Shown here: piece by piece, positions 12,460 through 25,314 of the stretch
How positions within the stretch are numbered: the first letter of the stretch is position 1
How the letters are laid out: every line of letters begins with the position of its first letter
NCBI GenBank assembly: GCA_036346355.1
Contig: CM070569.1
Location: 42,138,276-42,202,275, forward strand
DNA: 64,000 nucleotides
Source: Rhipidocladum racemiflorum
Taxonomy: Eukaryota > Streptophyta > Magnoliopsida > Poales > Poaceae
Reading direction: 5' to 3'
The notes under the pieces: model-generated
The model's input: the letters and a program-made list of their open reading frames with translations, nothing else
What the model was told of the DNA's origin: nothing
Database searches by the model: none
Made by a program: the position numbers and the translations under genes

Positions 12460-13140
12460 ACAATGCAAGCTACATCATGTCGCACTGTCACGACAAGGCA
12501 TCTTGAAGTGTGTTGTGCCTACTTTGGACCCATCGAGCGAGTTTTGTGTTGGGCTAGCCTAAGCACAATCTATATAAGTATGACGTGCCGCTCATCGTAC
12601 CCGACCACGAGGCTCAGCATGAACGACACATGTCTACCGTGCAACGGCTGATCAAAAAAAGCTGATTCAGTGCCAAATCTAGTGGTAAAAGACAGATATA
12701 GCCATGGTGAAGAGGAAGCTAAATCTGCGAAAACCAACCGGGAGAGCTAAATCCGAAAAAATTGATGGGAGGGGCTCAAATCCAGACTGGCACTCCCACG
12801 TTTCAGAGGTCGATTTCATCGGTGGTTGCGCCATTCTTGTCACGGATATCGACGCCCCGTTTGAGCTGGGCCATATGCAACAATGATTTCTGGGCTGCGT
12901 GATGGATGCGACCACCTCCCATCAGCTTGATGCTTTGACCTTGAGCTCCCATCACTTGTTTGGCTAAAATATAGAATATGTACCACCTTCCTCTGTATTT
13001 CTGCACTTTCAGTACTTGCTGGCTAGCTCTGAACATTCTTCCTCTGCTGTCTGCATAGGGCACTGTTGGGAAAGGAAGGGCGTGCCACGCGGACTAGAAG
13101 CTATATTAGATGGTGCTAGAGCTAGTGATGGTGCAAAGGA
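12460..13140. other. Intergenic DNA, no gene recognised
   Basis: Only short open frames without family resemblance occur. Nothing here is supported as coding. Confidence 0.4.
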
Positions 13141-13141
13141 G

Positions 13142-14044
13142 TGTTAAATATGTTATAATAAATAGGGTATTAGCAATTTTTATTACCTTAATTTCAAACC
13201 TAATTAATAACCAGTGACTAATATTGTCATATAAAATACAGAGATAAGAGCGTGATATTAATAGATATCAAGGCATAAAGTGATGTCGATTAATATGTCA
13301 TATTTTATTTTTAGGCCTACAGTCTCATAAATAATAAGAGCTCATAAGTAAAAATAAGGTCCAAAGTCCATTATCTGTTTATGGCTCCAACCGGAGTTAA
13401 ATTTAGTCATGTGGAAGTATTCCTGACCAATGTACAAGGCAATAATCGAAGGTATGGTATATCCTATTTACCCCGACCAGTGCACTGGTCGGGGATAGTT
13501 CATATAGTTACACTGGTCGGGGATAGTTCATATAGTTACCTCGATCAACTATAACTTATGCTGGTTGGGGATGACTCATTCAGTTGTTCCAACCGGCATG
13601 CAGGTTGGACATTGAATAGCCTTTGCCCTAACCAGATGACTGGTCAAAAAGGCAGTTAGAAGTTAATTTACGGAAAACGATTTTTGATAGATACAAATAA
13701 CTTATTAGAAGTTACTTCTTACGAAAAGATGCCTCTTCGCAAAAAGACACCTCCTAACGAAAAGGCATCTTTTAGCGAGAAGACACATCTTAAAAGATGA
13801 CATATGTCATCATTTTAGTCCGATATAAATAGGAGCGTCTCTGTATCCAGAAAGGATGATTGATAACGAAACAAAAATTAGCATTAGTTATTTTAGTTCT
13901 CCATTCAAAAGCATATAATCTGTTAAACTTACGTGATTAATAAAGAGCATTCCAATCATCCTACTTTTTTTATCTATTCTTCTTCATATAAAGCCAACCC
14001 AATTACATTCGTAAGCTCGATCTAGGACCCTCAAGTATTGAACA
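13142..14044 (+). repeat. LTR-like sequence
   Basis: It starts TGTTAAATATG and ends TATTGAACA. Inside is a promoter-like gatataaataggagcg near 13825 and an aataaag polyadenylation-like site near 13940, in the order expected for a plus-strand LTR. A perfect 28-bp unit starting cactggtcgggg is repeated in tandem at 13483-13510 and 13511-13538. No matching flanking duplication was found, so the borders are tentative. Confidence 0.4.
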
Positions 14045-15139
14045 TTGACATAAATACATAATGTATTTCAAATATTCATAAATGGCAAAAGACAATAAAA
14101 AGTAGCATACAACTAGCAACATAGCTTAAGTTGATAAATTATTTGCTCACACATGTCGAGCTGCCTGAATTAATAGGCCTCCTCACTACTAGGAATAGGA
14201 TCACTAACTAATTTGTGTCAATCTTTTCTATACAGTCTTACCAATTTCATATTTCAAGCTTGCCAAAATTAATTTGTTTCAATACCAATTTGATTAATCA
14301 CTCTAACAGTTAAAGCAATAAACTAACTTATTGTCACAAATTGTCTCACAAATCCTAATCCTCACATAGCATTAGCCACCCCAATATGCAAGGTCCCTAA
14401 GACAGATAAATTAACCAAAGAGTATTAGTCGTCCTGACATCGGGAATAGGAGTTTTTCTCCTCTTTATAATAATAGGAACATTATCCTCCTCACTATCAT
14501 TCTCCTCACCCTGAATATATAGAAACAAGGGATAATTCTTATATGGAGTATCCCAAGTACCATATCTTCTTTGATTACATACCTATAAGGAAGTCCTCTG
14601 CATCCATGCAGAAATTTTAGCCCTTTGCTTCTGAGCCTATGTACCTGTAAGGAAGTCCTTTGCAACCATGCAGAGGTTTCAACCCTTTGCTTCTGAGCTT
14701 GTGGCTGGTCGGCAACACTCTTAGAACATGTTCCCTGAATCCAACTAGTGCTGGTCGGCTTAGCACTAGTCTCTGTGGTGGAAGTCAGAACCACCACCTT
14801 CGAAGTAATTCTGCCCGCATTCCTCTTCTTCTTCATTGGAGGAGCTTGGGCAGAAACCTCAAACTAATTGATAGCACGCTTCTGACCATGCATCTAGAAG
14901 AAGAAGAGATGTGGGTTAATAGAACAAACAACAATTTGATTCTATGACCAAATGAATTATTTGGTACTTACCCACGATGCATTCATTCATGAACTCGTCA
15001 CTCTGTCCGATCAAACTAGCTGGTTGCTTATCCAAAGCAGCCTGATTGGATCCGTCTGAAGGAATGTGCAAAATTTGCACAACTTTCACACGTGTTTCTC
15101 TAGCAGTCAGAACTAAACATAGAAACACATTAGCAAATT

Positions 15140-15141
<2 letters not shown>

Positions 15142-15174
<33 letters not shown>
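15142..15174. repeat. TA microsatellite
   Basis: About 16 uninterrupted TA dinucleotides. Confidence 0.95.
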
Positions 15175-15179
<5 letters not shown>

Positions 15180-15189
15180 AAAAGGAGAT

Positions 15190-15788
15190 TAGAAATTCAG
15201 AATTTTTTACCTCCAGGTTCATCCTTGGTAGGATCTTGGTCACCTTCGATCTTCGAAGCATATCTGAATCGTCTTTTTAGGGGACTCAACTTATGGCATA
15301 AAAAATCATATACGCTTTTTTGACCTGATAAGCCCCTGAGACCATTTTAGAGATGACCTTCACTATTTTCTCCTCTTCCCTGGCCAAATCCAAATAATCC
15401 TTCTCTTCTTTTGCCTCCGACCTCGTCTAAGTTGGGTCAACTTTCCCGGTGAACTGGAGATGACTACCTCCAAGAATCTTCGAGTAGAACCATTCCCATC
15501 GGTAAACTTTCCATGTAGCCTTAGTCGAAAGCGAAGGATACTAGACACTGACCTGGAGCTTAAAGTAAATGCTCCCAAAAATATCTTGAGTTTTTGTTAT
15601 TTCTGGTATACTGAAAAAAAAGAGCAAAAAATATGAACAGAAGGAAGAATACCAAGAAAAGCTTCACAAAGATGCGAAAAAACACTCAAAATCAAGATAG
15701 AATTTGGGGGAAGATGATGTAGCTTGATTTCGTAGTGATCAAGCACATCAGCTAGGAATTTGCTCTCAAGGATACGAAAATCTAACAT
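15190..15788 (-). pseudogene. Gypsy-type gag remnant (PF04195-like)
   Basis: Read on the minus strand, 15788 to 15597 gives a frame with IKLHHLPPNSILILSVFSHL followed by CEAFLGILPS. This is the signature of the grass protein family called putative gypsy-type transposon (PF04195), the N-terminal gag-like part of certain gypsy elements. The similarity continues in other frames (FKLQVS, then WKVYRWEWFYSKI) to about 15370, with stops and frameshifts. No matching pol region was found next to it, so this is an isolated fragment. Confidence 0.65.
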
Positions 15789-15799
15789 ATGTAAATATG

Positions 15800-17100
15800 A
15801 GCTTCAACTAAGAGAGTGAGCTAGAGTGAACCGGATTGAGTTCATCAACACATGATGAAGGTCAAGCTAAATGATTCAACCCCTCTTAATAGTACGGCAA
15901 CTAAAATAGAAATTCGGTCTCTCAACCAACCTTCGAGACTGGTAAAAGACTAAGAACACGTCCTTAGCCTATCTAGTTATAACTTCGCCACGTGCAACTA
16001 CTTGGAGCTCTTATGATGACCTTCATCATTTCTCCAAGTTTGTGTCTTTTCTTCTTGTTCATCAACACATGATGAACCTTCTTCTTCTCTTATCTCTTTG
16101 GGATCTTGGATCTCCCCTTGAAGCTCATCAACACATGATGATTTCTTTCCAATTATTTATTATCGTTGTACTCAACCTATCAACTCATGAAGATTGTTAG
16201 TCCAACAAACACGGTTGTCTCAATCATCAATTATACTCCATAACACATAATGGATGCCCTAAGATCGATTGAGCACAACCCAAATTAATTTGAATGATTA
16301 GTTGTGTCTTTAGTATATTGATTCAACTAATGCTTCATTATACTCAAGAACTTTTCGTTTGTCCTTAATCAACAAAGAATACTATCAACACATGAAGAAG
16401 CGTTTTTGATTGATTGAAAGATAACCGAACTCAATTTAAATTCCATTTAAATTTATATTAGAATATATATAACAACACAAGTCTCATATGCTCATTTTGA
16501 TGGAATCTCAAAGTAATGATCCAATATATGTGGAATGGTGGAAGTGGATCAATACTCTTGAGACCATTAACTATAGAATAAACTACATTACATATGTGCA
16601 TATAAATAATTGAACTTGGAAAAATATGCAAATAATCAATTTTACATTGCATTTGAGTTTATCCTATATTGGCATGAGTATGCTACAACTATATGTGTGT
16701 GTGTGTGTACTCAAAGAATTGTTTCAACGGTAATTATCCTTAATATATTTGGCAAGAAGACATGGATCAATACTATTAAAACTTCAAGTTGAAATATGAA
16801 GTCCCCCTAGATGTGTACATTCATGTAATGTGTAGAATTGGAAACATAATGCACATCTTTAAAGTATAAGCAATGGAAGAGTTAACCTTTAACTTGAATC
16901 CTAAGTATGCATTAAGATCATAGAGTAAATACTATTGCATATCTTGGGTTTTCCATCTTCCATCCAAATTTGAGACTAACAAGAATAAAGCTCAATAATC
17001 ATGTTAGTCTCATAATGATTAGATTTTTCATTACACAATGATTAAACATTATTCTAAAACCAATCACCAAAATCAATAGATCGATCTTGAACTTACAAAC
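15800..17100 (-). repeat. Old LTR-type repeat related to the solo LTR at 53414
   Basis: It shares short motifs with 53414-56143 in the same order and orientation: ccctcttaatagtacggcaa near 15890 against 54980, and catgttagtctcataa near 17000 against 55985. The motif catcaacacatgatgaa recurs at 15843, 16060 and 16125. Borders are not visible. Confidence 0.45.
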
Positions 17101-17229
17101 GATCAGGAGCTATCCACTCAGTTTGCACCCCTACCGGCGAGGCTTTCGGACATACAATGTCAGTCCACCATGCTAGGCAATTCACCAAGTAGTTTCAAGA
17201 TGCAACAAAAGTTACACAAAGCCACATAA

Positions 17230-17640
17230 TCCACTTCCTGGCGATCACGTTGACCAAGAACAGCAGGTGTACACGGTGACCACGCGAAATATGGCGCCCT
17301 TCCCCTGGCTACTCATCATGGCCTCCATCGCTATGTCGACGCCACCGGCACGGCGGCCAGCCTAGCCGTTGAAGAGTGCGCATATCTCATCGGCACGGGC
17401 TATGCACCCGGCGAGGCTGAAGCTGATGGCCGGCGCGGTGGCGGCGAGGGCGGTGCGGACGAAGGGTACGCAGAAGCAAGGAGGAGGGGATGGCGATGCG
17501 GAGGGGGGCAAATAGAAGAGGTTTCTCGAAGTTCCGCGGGGGCGATATGTTGGTGAGGCATGCAGGGCTCACTTTTCGGGGGGGGGGGGGGGCGTGGATG
17601 GCCAGATCTGCATCGATACGAAAGATGGACGATGATCGGC
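17230..17640 (-). other. GC-rich gene-like fragment, unidentified
   Basis: This block has GC-rich, codon-like composition unlike the AT-rich DNA around it. On the minus strand it gives a stretch with FSLAGCIARADEICALFNG before a stop. No family was recognised. It may be a fragment moved here by a transposon. A run of 15 G bases (17578-17592) lies inside. Confidence 0.3.
17578..17592. repeat. Run of 15 G
   Basis: An uninterrupted G homopolymer; its length may be unreliable in the assembly. Confidence 0.9.
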
Positions 17641-17799
17641 AATCAGGAGCTATGCGTAATTACGAAAATCGGAGGGACTTTTTTGCAGAGAGCGTGACGT
17701 GGACGGGCTCGGAGCTTTGGAAACCTCCATATCCTAATAAAGGTAGCATTCGTAAGCTTTTCTCAAAAGGGTATACGGAAGTAAACGAAATTGGTTCCT

Positions 17800-20700
17800 A
17801 GCTAGCTTAATCACCAGCCAGCCAGTAAATCATCTATTTCCCTCGCAAAAAATCATTCGCTTGAGGCAGTAGTTTGTTTGCTTGCAACATTAGCTCACCG
17901 GTGTTCTCGGAATCACAGCTCTGTGCAATGAGCTTTCAGCTCTGCAATGGCGACCGACCGTGACTGCAACGGCAGAAACTGGACCACCAAAGGAACTGTA
18001 GCTTGGTATCGCGATCTGCTTCCTCTGTCCCTGTCATGAGGGAAAAAATCAAAGGCTTCGATGGCTGCAACGCCAACTGCAGGCATCAATTTTGGCGCTA
18101 TATAGTTATTCTCATGGGCCCTACCACTCCAAGTAACGATTGTTTTGCGAAGAACTTGTGCCATACTGAAATGGAAGTTTGTGCTCTCATAGTTCATTCT
18201 GTTTGAGAGCATGCACTTCACTGCCTTAAAAGTATACTACATTACGTAGCTTCCCTTTTTTCTTCTGTAGAAGAAGAAATATATAGACTGCAAGTTTTGC
18301 TCGGTCTGTCGTCAGCTCTGATGGTGTCGGTGTCGTACCAAACATCGATCAGCAGGAATAATTTGCATGAACGTACGTAGACTAATTACCGATACAGTGA
18401 CAGATCCAGCATGGATGCAACTGTTGTCATTTAGACTTGACGACTTCTCATGGAAAATCCAAAGATGGCCTCAATATTGCCTCCCAACCCTTCAGATCGA
18501 ATCCAATCGAGATGAAGTCATTTGCGAGGATAAGACGATGCATGGACGCCCGATCTGGTCAGTACATTGATTGATCGAAACGTAGCAGGTGGCTTGAAAT
18601 GCAGAGAAGTGAACGTGGCAGGTTTGCAGTAGAATCCCCCAAACTTTGACCCGTGTTTATGTATGTCCGGCCACCCCTGCTTTCCCATGTGATGGCCGGG
18701 TTTCCGCCACTTCGTTCGGGCGATGCCAACATGCAGGCAAACAGCCTGGTTTAGCTTGGGAAGCAAGCCTCCTCGTCTGATCTAAATCGATTCCCTAGCT
18801 CAGTGTCCTTCGTTTCAGTTGTGGATTGGATTGCTGAGACATGGAATCCCTGCCGTCGATTGCTTGTTCTGCTGTCCGTCGACTAACAATTGCATGTGTG
18901 CTTCATCATACTCAGCCTGACAAAAAAGGAAAGAAAGAACTCCTTTGATGTGCCACGTTGACCGTGAAGGCTGAAAGTCGTTGCACCGTAGGCTAATGGC
19001 CTTCAGAAATTCCATGTGTTGATTGGGTTCACCTGGGCTGCATTTGGGCTGGATCAAAAACCTGTGAGGCCCAAGCTGTAGCATAGCACCGTCTGACGTT
19101 CTTCTTTCTTCCCTCGATCAAAAAGAGCGCCCTTCAATTTTTTAATTCCAACTTAAATGATTGACGTTATTCGGTTGAAAACTAGAAATAAAAATACGTA
19201 TAGTAAATTTAGTCTGATAGTATGTACAGCTTTTTATGTACAACTAAAAACAGAGTTGCCCATTTTGTACGGTGCGTATTTTTAGAAGTATATAAAGGAT
19301 TATATGATACTTTATTTCATTATTCTAGGTAAAAGTTTTAATTTTTTAGGAAGATGAAATTTTAAATGAAATGTATTGAAATTACATATGAAAAAGGTTC
19401 AATTACATGAGCATTTACTTGCAAAATGTAGGATCACTGTATATATGACCAATTTGTGGCTGTTGCGACGCTTTCCCCTGGAATCTAGTTAGTTACAAAG
19501 TTATTACTGTTTGACAGAAATTGCTCTATGATTTCTATGCATGGGAATTAAGGTGTGAATGTACCAGTGTACCGAAGTACGCACAAAAAGGATAAAGGAA
19601 ACATGCATTTTATTAATTATTATGGGATTACAAAATACAAGTCCCTTGTAATTATTTGCGCTCCATAACTTGGCGATGTAGTCTTTTGGTTTTCGGGGCC
19701 TCGAAAGATTTCTAATTAATTACTCCCCTCAAGATGAATCCATAAGATATATCTGATTAAGCTACGTGCTGGGTCATAGTCAATCTTAGCTTTCACAATC
19801 TCTATGTATGAGATGGATGGTGAATGTAGATATGGGTGTTTGATATGATCCTTGTCAGTCCATGGTACGTGTTGTTGGTAGTGTGGCTTTTACGCCGGTC
19901 ATACCCGCGTATGTTGTCCGGGCTCCTTAGCATGCAAACGACGAGTAGAAGATCAGGTGGTAGATCATGCATGTTGTACGTCAGGTCCGGTCGACACGAC
20001 GACACAATGATAGGGAAACAAATTCTATAGTGTCAAGGTCGAAGGTCTGACTCAGATGGAAGCAAGATTGGCAAAGATGAATGCTGGGGTACTGTTGATA
20101 GAGTAAAAAATAACGGACAGGATGAATCCAATGCAGAGATGCATGCGGGCGAACTCTAACGTCACAATTAAGCGCGGAAAAAAACTCAAAACTTACAATT
20201 AAAAGAGTACTCATAAACTTGGCTCAAACTTGTTTCTTAATGAGTTGAATCTAGTTGTAATTTGAACTTATTTAGATAACAAGTTAAACGAGCTAACTCA
20301 CGAGTTTAACGAGTCCTCCAAGTTGGCAAGTATAGCAGTATACGTGTCAGGTGAGGGTGATAACACATGGCATACCGTATAGTCTCAACATTAATCCTCC
20401 TCTCAGATGGTAATATCGAATTTAACGAGTCAAGCCGAGTTGAGGTTTGAGCTCGTTAAGATAACGAGTCAAATCGAGCTGGATCGTTATCTTAACGAGT
20501 TTGACCGAGCCGAGTCGAGTCGAGCCGAGTTAGCTCGTTATCCACCCATGTCCCATAGTCACAATAGTAACTATCCTTATTTTGACTAAAAGATGACGAA
20601 ACAAGTAGCTTTAAGCTAGCTAGGGTATCTTCAATAGTGCCAGGAGGGATCGGCGTTTTGACGCGGTAGGATCCAGCTTATCATCGGCTAGTGCAATGCC
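17800..20700. other. Intergenic DNA, no gene recognised
   Basis: About 2.9 kb without a supportable exon. Between 20280 and 20545 the motif cgagtcgagccgag and its variants recur, resembling the subterminal repeats of the hAT family at 23943, but clear ends are missing. Confidence 0.4.
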
Positions 20701-20710
20701 CATGTGGGAG

Positions 20711-21120
20711 CAGCGTTAACCAAATCGAAAAAAAAAATCACTGAAAAAAAAATTGAGTGAAAAATCTCTCGAAAATCATCAGAAACCGAAGGATTAAGAA
20801 TTTAAATATTTTATAAAAAATAAAAAAAATGAAAACCAATCGGTTTTCATCGAAAACCGATCAATTTTGACCGAAAACTGAACTGTTTTGACCGTTCGAT
20901 AGAACCGCAACGTTACGACACGATTTCGACCTAAAATGGGCCAATTTTTACCGAAAACATTTGATTTTCTACCGAAAGTCGACCGTTTTACGTTGTATAA
21001 TTTTTTTTTGAATTTTTCAAAACAATTTAATTAGACCGATTTTGAATGAGGACTGACTCAATATGATATAATCGAAAACTACAATTTTCAAGTGTTTTTC
21101 AACGGTTTTGTGAACCTATA
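20711..21120. mobile_element. Decayed hAT-type MITE
   Basis: It starts CAGCGTTAACCAAATCGAAA and ends CGGTTTTGTGAACCTATA, a worn form of the CAGGGTTCACAAAATCG ends seen at 47584-48029. The inside is rich in cgaaaaccgatcgg, as in that copy. No target duplication survives. Confidence 0.5.
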
Positions 21121-21285
21121 GAGGCCCACGGGGCATAGCAAAACATGGTGAATTGATTTCTCCACGTGCGAGCATGAGATAAAAACCTCGTATATATATG
21201 ACCATGCATTTTGTACATGCATCCCATGCGCCGTGCAAGAAATGTGACAACTGCTTCCTCTTATGTTCTTACCTTCCTGTTGGCT

Positions 21286-21610
21286 AAATCTAATCTTCTC
21301 TTAAGATGATTTACAAATTTACTCCTTTCCAACATACTCCTGCGCTCCCCTACTATGGCCTTCGCACTCGTCGACCACGGCAGGCCACCTCCCGTGCTTG
21401 GTTGCTGCAGTAGGCCAGATTCCGCTCTCACGCTCGGCTGCCATAGCAGCGCGCGCTCCTGCGCTCGCCGGTGCCCGCCATTAATTGCTAGTGCTGCACT
21501 CGCTTGCTTCGGCACTCCTAGGGCGCAACAAGTCGTCTCTCGCGGTAGGAGAGCGCGGGAGTACAATAAAGAGGGCTAGATTTATAAATCATATTGAGAG
21601 GGACTATTTT
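21286..21610. mobile_element. MITE with long imperfect terminal inverted repeats and GC-rich core
   Basis: The left end (aaatctaatcttctcttaag, then atgatttacaaattt) pairs with the right end (ctagatttataaatcat, then attgagaggga) over about 60 bases with mismatches. The core at 21340-21550 is GC-rich and gene-like, the pattern seen when Mutator-like elements carry captured DNA. No target duplication could be fixed. Confidence 0.5.
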
Positions 21611-21741
21611 TGTGTGCGTGTGTGGGGGGATGAGAAGGTGTACATAAGTCGTCACTTTGTATATTGGATATTATCCTGTTCTCATCTGGATAGTAGACAT
21701 GCATGAATGTAGTATGTATGCATACTAGTATTATACATGCA

Positions 21742-22280
21742 CAGTGATTTAAATAGCCCATTATAGTTATGTGATAGTTTTGATATAGCCTTTTAGACAT
21801 AAAATACTATATGATTTAATAAAATTTCACGAATACCAACTATATTGACCGCTTTCCGTTATTTTGTAGCCACTATAACTCCGCTATGCTACATATGTCA
21901 AGTCTCTATATTTCTAAATATTAATTGTGTTTTGTTCATAATCTTCTTCTTTTATCATATTTGTTATACTTAAATTGAATTAATTTTGGCTCCTAGAAAT
22001 AATGAATATTAGTTAAATTCCAAATCCATCACCTAAATTTACATAATTATATATATTATCTTTTGTTACAACTAATATATAACAATTATAGCATGTACTC
22101 TAAAATTAAATATAGTTCATTTTATATAAATTATCGATACCACATGTTTAAAATAGTAAAAAATATGTATACTATAGTAAACAACAATGTGTAGCATAGT
22201 TTCTGTAATAGCTCGCTATAGCTGTGATAGCTTTTTTTTTTTATATCTCTCATCGCGATGGACTGCGATTTAAATCTTTG
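21742..22280. mobile_element. hAT-type MITE
   Basis: It begins CAGTGATTTAAATAGC and ends GCGATTTAAATCTTTG, imperfect inverted ends. The flanking octamers TACATGCA (21734-21741) and TACGTGCA (22281-22288) match at seven of eight bases. The 539-bp inside is AT-rich and non-coding. Confidence 0.75.
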
Positions 22281-22288
22281 TACGTGCA

Positions 22289-22985
22289 TGCAGCATGCAT
22301 ATTCTTAAGAGGGGTCCGGAGTAGACTTAAAACATGTAGGAATATACGTGGGCCGTTGAAGCGGCTATCGTATTAACGTTCGGCTTATATTCATCACAAC
22401 CATATTTGCACCCTTTCTTATCGTGAAGGGAAAAACAAGCAGCAGAGGATGAAAACGGCCGAGCAAGCCCATATTACGAGCACGGCAAAGCCACAGTGTA
22501 GTCATGCGAGCCCATATTACTAGCCCATAAGGTTTTTCATGCATGGACTGCAGTTGCGCCACAAGCTGGCAAGCCATTGGGAAATTATACTACTACAACA
22601 ACATCCATACTGTAGTCATGCGAGAGAGATGACTTTCACGCAGTCTAGGTGGGACGAACTTAAGCAACAAACTTAACTAAAAGTAGAAATATACCGTATA
22701 GACACCACATTTGTATTCCAATCACACACATTAGAATGTAAACGATAAATGAACGACATAGAAGAATATTTAAGATGATACCTCTCACATGAAGAGTAAA
22801 CACCAATTTTTCAACCATATAATTCAAAATTCATCAAATGATCAAAAGATAATAGATATTTCCGTCGATTTAACAAATAGATCAATGAGGACCAATGAGA
22901 TATAATAAAGTGGTCATATACTAAAAAGTGATTAATACTATGTAAATACATACCACTACTTAAGCACTAAGCGTGTCTTAGTTGT
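22289..22985. other. Intergenic DNA, no gene recognised
   Basis: No coding region is seen. The motif tagtcatgcgag occurs twice (about 22500 and 22612). Confidence 0.4.
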
Positions 22986-23366
22986 CTAGGCCATTGTTGG
23001 CAAGTCCATTCTCCGATTTTTGATGGCTTGAAACCAATTCTTAATGTTATCACAATCAAGTCCTTTAAAAATGCCCTTATCAATGTAGCTTAACATAAAG
23101 TCATTGAGCTAATCATCAGACATTTTGTTGCGAAAATTGGTCTTGGTTAAGTGCATAGCCGAGAAGGCTCTTTCAACTGATGTTGTTGCCACTGGTAGGA
23201 TCAATGCCAACTCAATGAGGCGATAGACCAATGAAAATGCCATATGTTTTTTAGTTTCAACCATCTTCACGGTCAAACTTCCAAGATCATGACAAGTAAT
23301 GAAATCATCAACTCTTCGCACATGTATAATGAAGGTCTCAAGTTGATCGGTAGCTGGGGCGGCCGC
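22986..23366 (-). pseudogene. hAT transposase C-terminal fragment
   Basis: On the minus strand the frame contains ELALILPVATTSVERAFSAM, the hAT C-terminal dimerisation region of plant hAT-like proteins. It is followed by KTNFRNKMSDD, an in-frame TAG at 23109-23111, then LNDFMLSYIDKGIFKGLDCD and a natural-looking stop at 22986. Only the last part of a transposase of several hundred residues remains. The stop and the lack of upstream domains make it a pseudogene. The open frame extends upstream to 23456 but through the GC palindrome ggggcggccgcccc, which is probably not part of the transposase. Confidence 0.85.
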
Positions 23367-23542
23367 CCCACCATGCCTAAAGGGAGGGTCCGCCCCTACT
23401 TTCACGGATGATCGCAACAGACCTAATCCAACAACTATGTGCCTTGTTCCATACATTAATTGGAAATCAGAGGAGACTGGAGATCGGAAGGCTCAACTTG
23501 GAGAGGAAGAAGTAGCAATAGGTAGACTGGAGTCCTGCTTTT

Positions 23543-23808
23543 GGCCCAGTTCGTTTCAGCTTCTGGATTATGGGAGAAACTGCTTCTGATTATGGGAGAA
23601 CCGGGTCGAGCCAGCTACAACTTTTAGGTTTCAGACCGAGCCGGCGAGAATCAGCAACAATAAGTGAGAATCAGGTTTCAGCTAGCTTCTAATTCTATAT
23701 ATAGAAATCAGCTTCTGATTCTCAGAAAAGCTGTCCAGAATCCTCCCGTTCGGCAAATAATCTGTTTTTTTAAGCAGAAGATATCCAAAAGCTGAAACGA
23801 ACGGAGCC
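23543..23808. mobile_element. MITE with GTTCGTTTCAGCTT ends
   Basis: The left end ggcccagttcgtttcagctt and the right end aagctgaaacgaacggagcc are near-perfect inverted repeats. The inside repeats ttctgattatgggagaa and holds no gene. No target duplication could be assigned. Confidence 0.7.
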
Positions 23809-23942
23809 TATATCACTAGGTAGAGTCACAAGGTATGCTGTGTTGGGTGTTTTTTTTTGATAACGTGCAAAATTGCTTGATCCGAAGTCAGATGCGAATA
23901 TACGAAAACATGGGGTTTTTTTGTAAAAGATCTGGTTGGAGG

Positions 23943-24661
23943 TAGGGGTGGAATCGAGCCGAGCCGAGCCGAGCTCGGCTCGGCTCGGTCGAACTCGCCA
24001 GTTTTCGAGCCGAGCCGAGCCCGGCTCGTTGCATACATCGAGCTCAATCCTGAGCTCGGCTCGCTTCCTTTCGAGCCTCGAGCAACTCATGAGCCGGCCT
24101 ACAAACAGCGGCAAGGGCCCAAATGCCCTTCATTCTCACAAAAAAACGAAGCTCCTCCATCCATTCTCACTGTTCTCAGGCTCCAGCCTCCTCTAGGGTT
24201 CGGTTAAGAAGCAATTTCATATTTATGGGACGCTTTTTTAAGCCTGAGATGGTTAGATCGCTCTTTCAGTTTATAAAGCTGCAAACATGTAATCTGGAAA
24301 AAGAATACTCCGCTTACTTTTATCTGTGCAAAAGTAATCAGTAGACCCAATACAAGACATTTGAAGTACTAAGAAGAGTAAACTCAAAAAGTAAGGTAAG
24401 ACAAGCATTGCTCATTAGATGTCTAGCATTGGGTATACTGATTATTGTATTAATAATTCATACCTTATATAACTCAATGACTGTCGAGCCTAACGAGCCT
24501 AACGAGCCGCTCACGAGCTGGCTCGGGCTCGGCTCGTTGGCCAAGCGAGCCAGGCGGTAGGCTCGGGCTCGGCTCGTTGGCCATGCGAGCCGAGCCGAGC
24601 CGCACCGAGCCGAGCCGAGCCCGAGCCGAGCCTCGAGCCTCGAGCTAAAATTCCACCCCTA
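23943..24661. mobile_element. Non-autonomous hAT element, 8-bp target duplication
   Basis: The ends TAGGGGTGGAATCGAGCC and AAAATTCCACCCCTA are inverted. A perfect octamer GTTGGAGG flanks the element (23935-23942 and 24662-24669). Both subterminal regions are packed with gagccgagccgag and its complement, which can pair with each other. The middle is AT-rich and non-coding. A second element of this family is at 60351-60860. Confidence 0.88.
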
Positions 24662-24669
24662 GTTGGAGG

Positions 24670-25314
24670 GGATGTGACGCGCCGAGGTCCCAGGAATCTT
24701 GGCTTAAGAGATTGCCTGAGTCCTTCGACACAACTCAACCAGCCCTTGCTCATTACACGCACGCCTGTTCTTGCTTTGCTACTGCTATTGCCCTGTTCCT
24801 CTTCATCTGTCGCCGCCTCAGGCCGATTCATAACACTAGGATCTCCCAGCAATTCTAATTTAACTCAATCGAACGATTTATTAAAAGAATAATAATGACA
24901 GGATTTCCGAGAACGGGTGGTGTAAGTTAGAGATAACCGGATGGACTCCAGATCGACCACTGGCTGTAACAAGCCCTTTCCAGATGAGCATTGAATAGTT
25001 GTTTTGTAGATCCAGTTTAGGAGTTAATCCAAAGCATCGTGACTACGCTTTACAAGATGTGGGGCGCATCGAAGTTGAAATCACAGCCACATTGCCACAT
25101 CGATCAACATCAATGCTAGCTTCTGTCGACCAGCTGTCGAAACAAATGCTCATGCATGCATGCAAGCAGTTCCATTTCCATCGCAATTACCACTCCCTAT
25201 TATTAGTTTTTTCAAGAACATTCCCTATCATTATTACAGTATAGGGTTTTTTTTGCGAGGACAGTATGCATTACTATTGACCAATATATATGTAGCCATC
25301 AGGCAGATAGCAGC
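24670..25314. other. 3' flank of GDSL gene 2, no gene recognised
   Basis: This is the non-coding region downstream of the GDSL stop at 25315. The 3' untranslated region should lie here; no clear polyadenylation signal was assigned. Confidence 0.4.

Noticed and set aside
13142..15790. One gypsy element made of the LTR-like unit and the gag remnant
   Set aside because: The promoter-like features of the LTR point to plus, the gag piece is minus, and no primer site or matching duplication links them.
17578..17592. G-run as a G-quadruplex signal
   Set aside because: A single homopolymer is more likely slippage or an assembly artefact, and nothing nearby supports a role.
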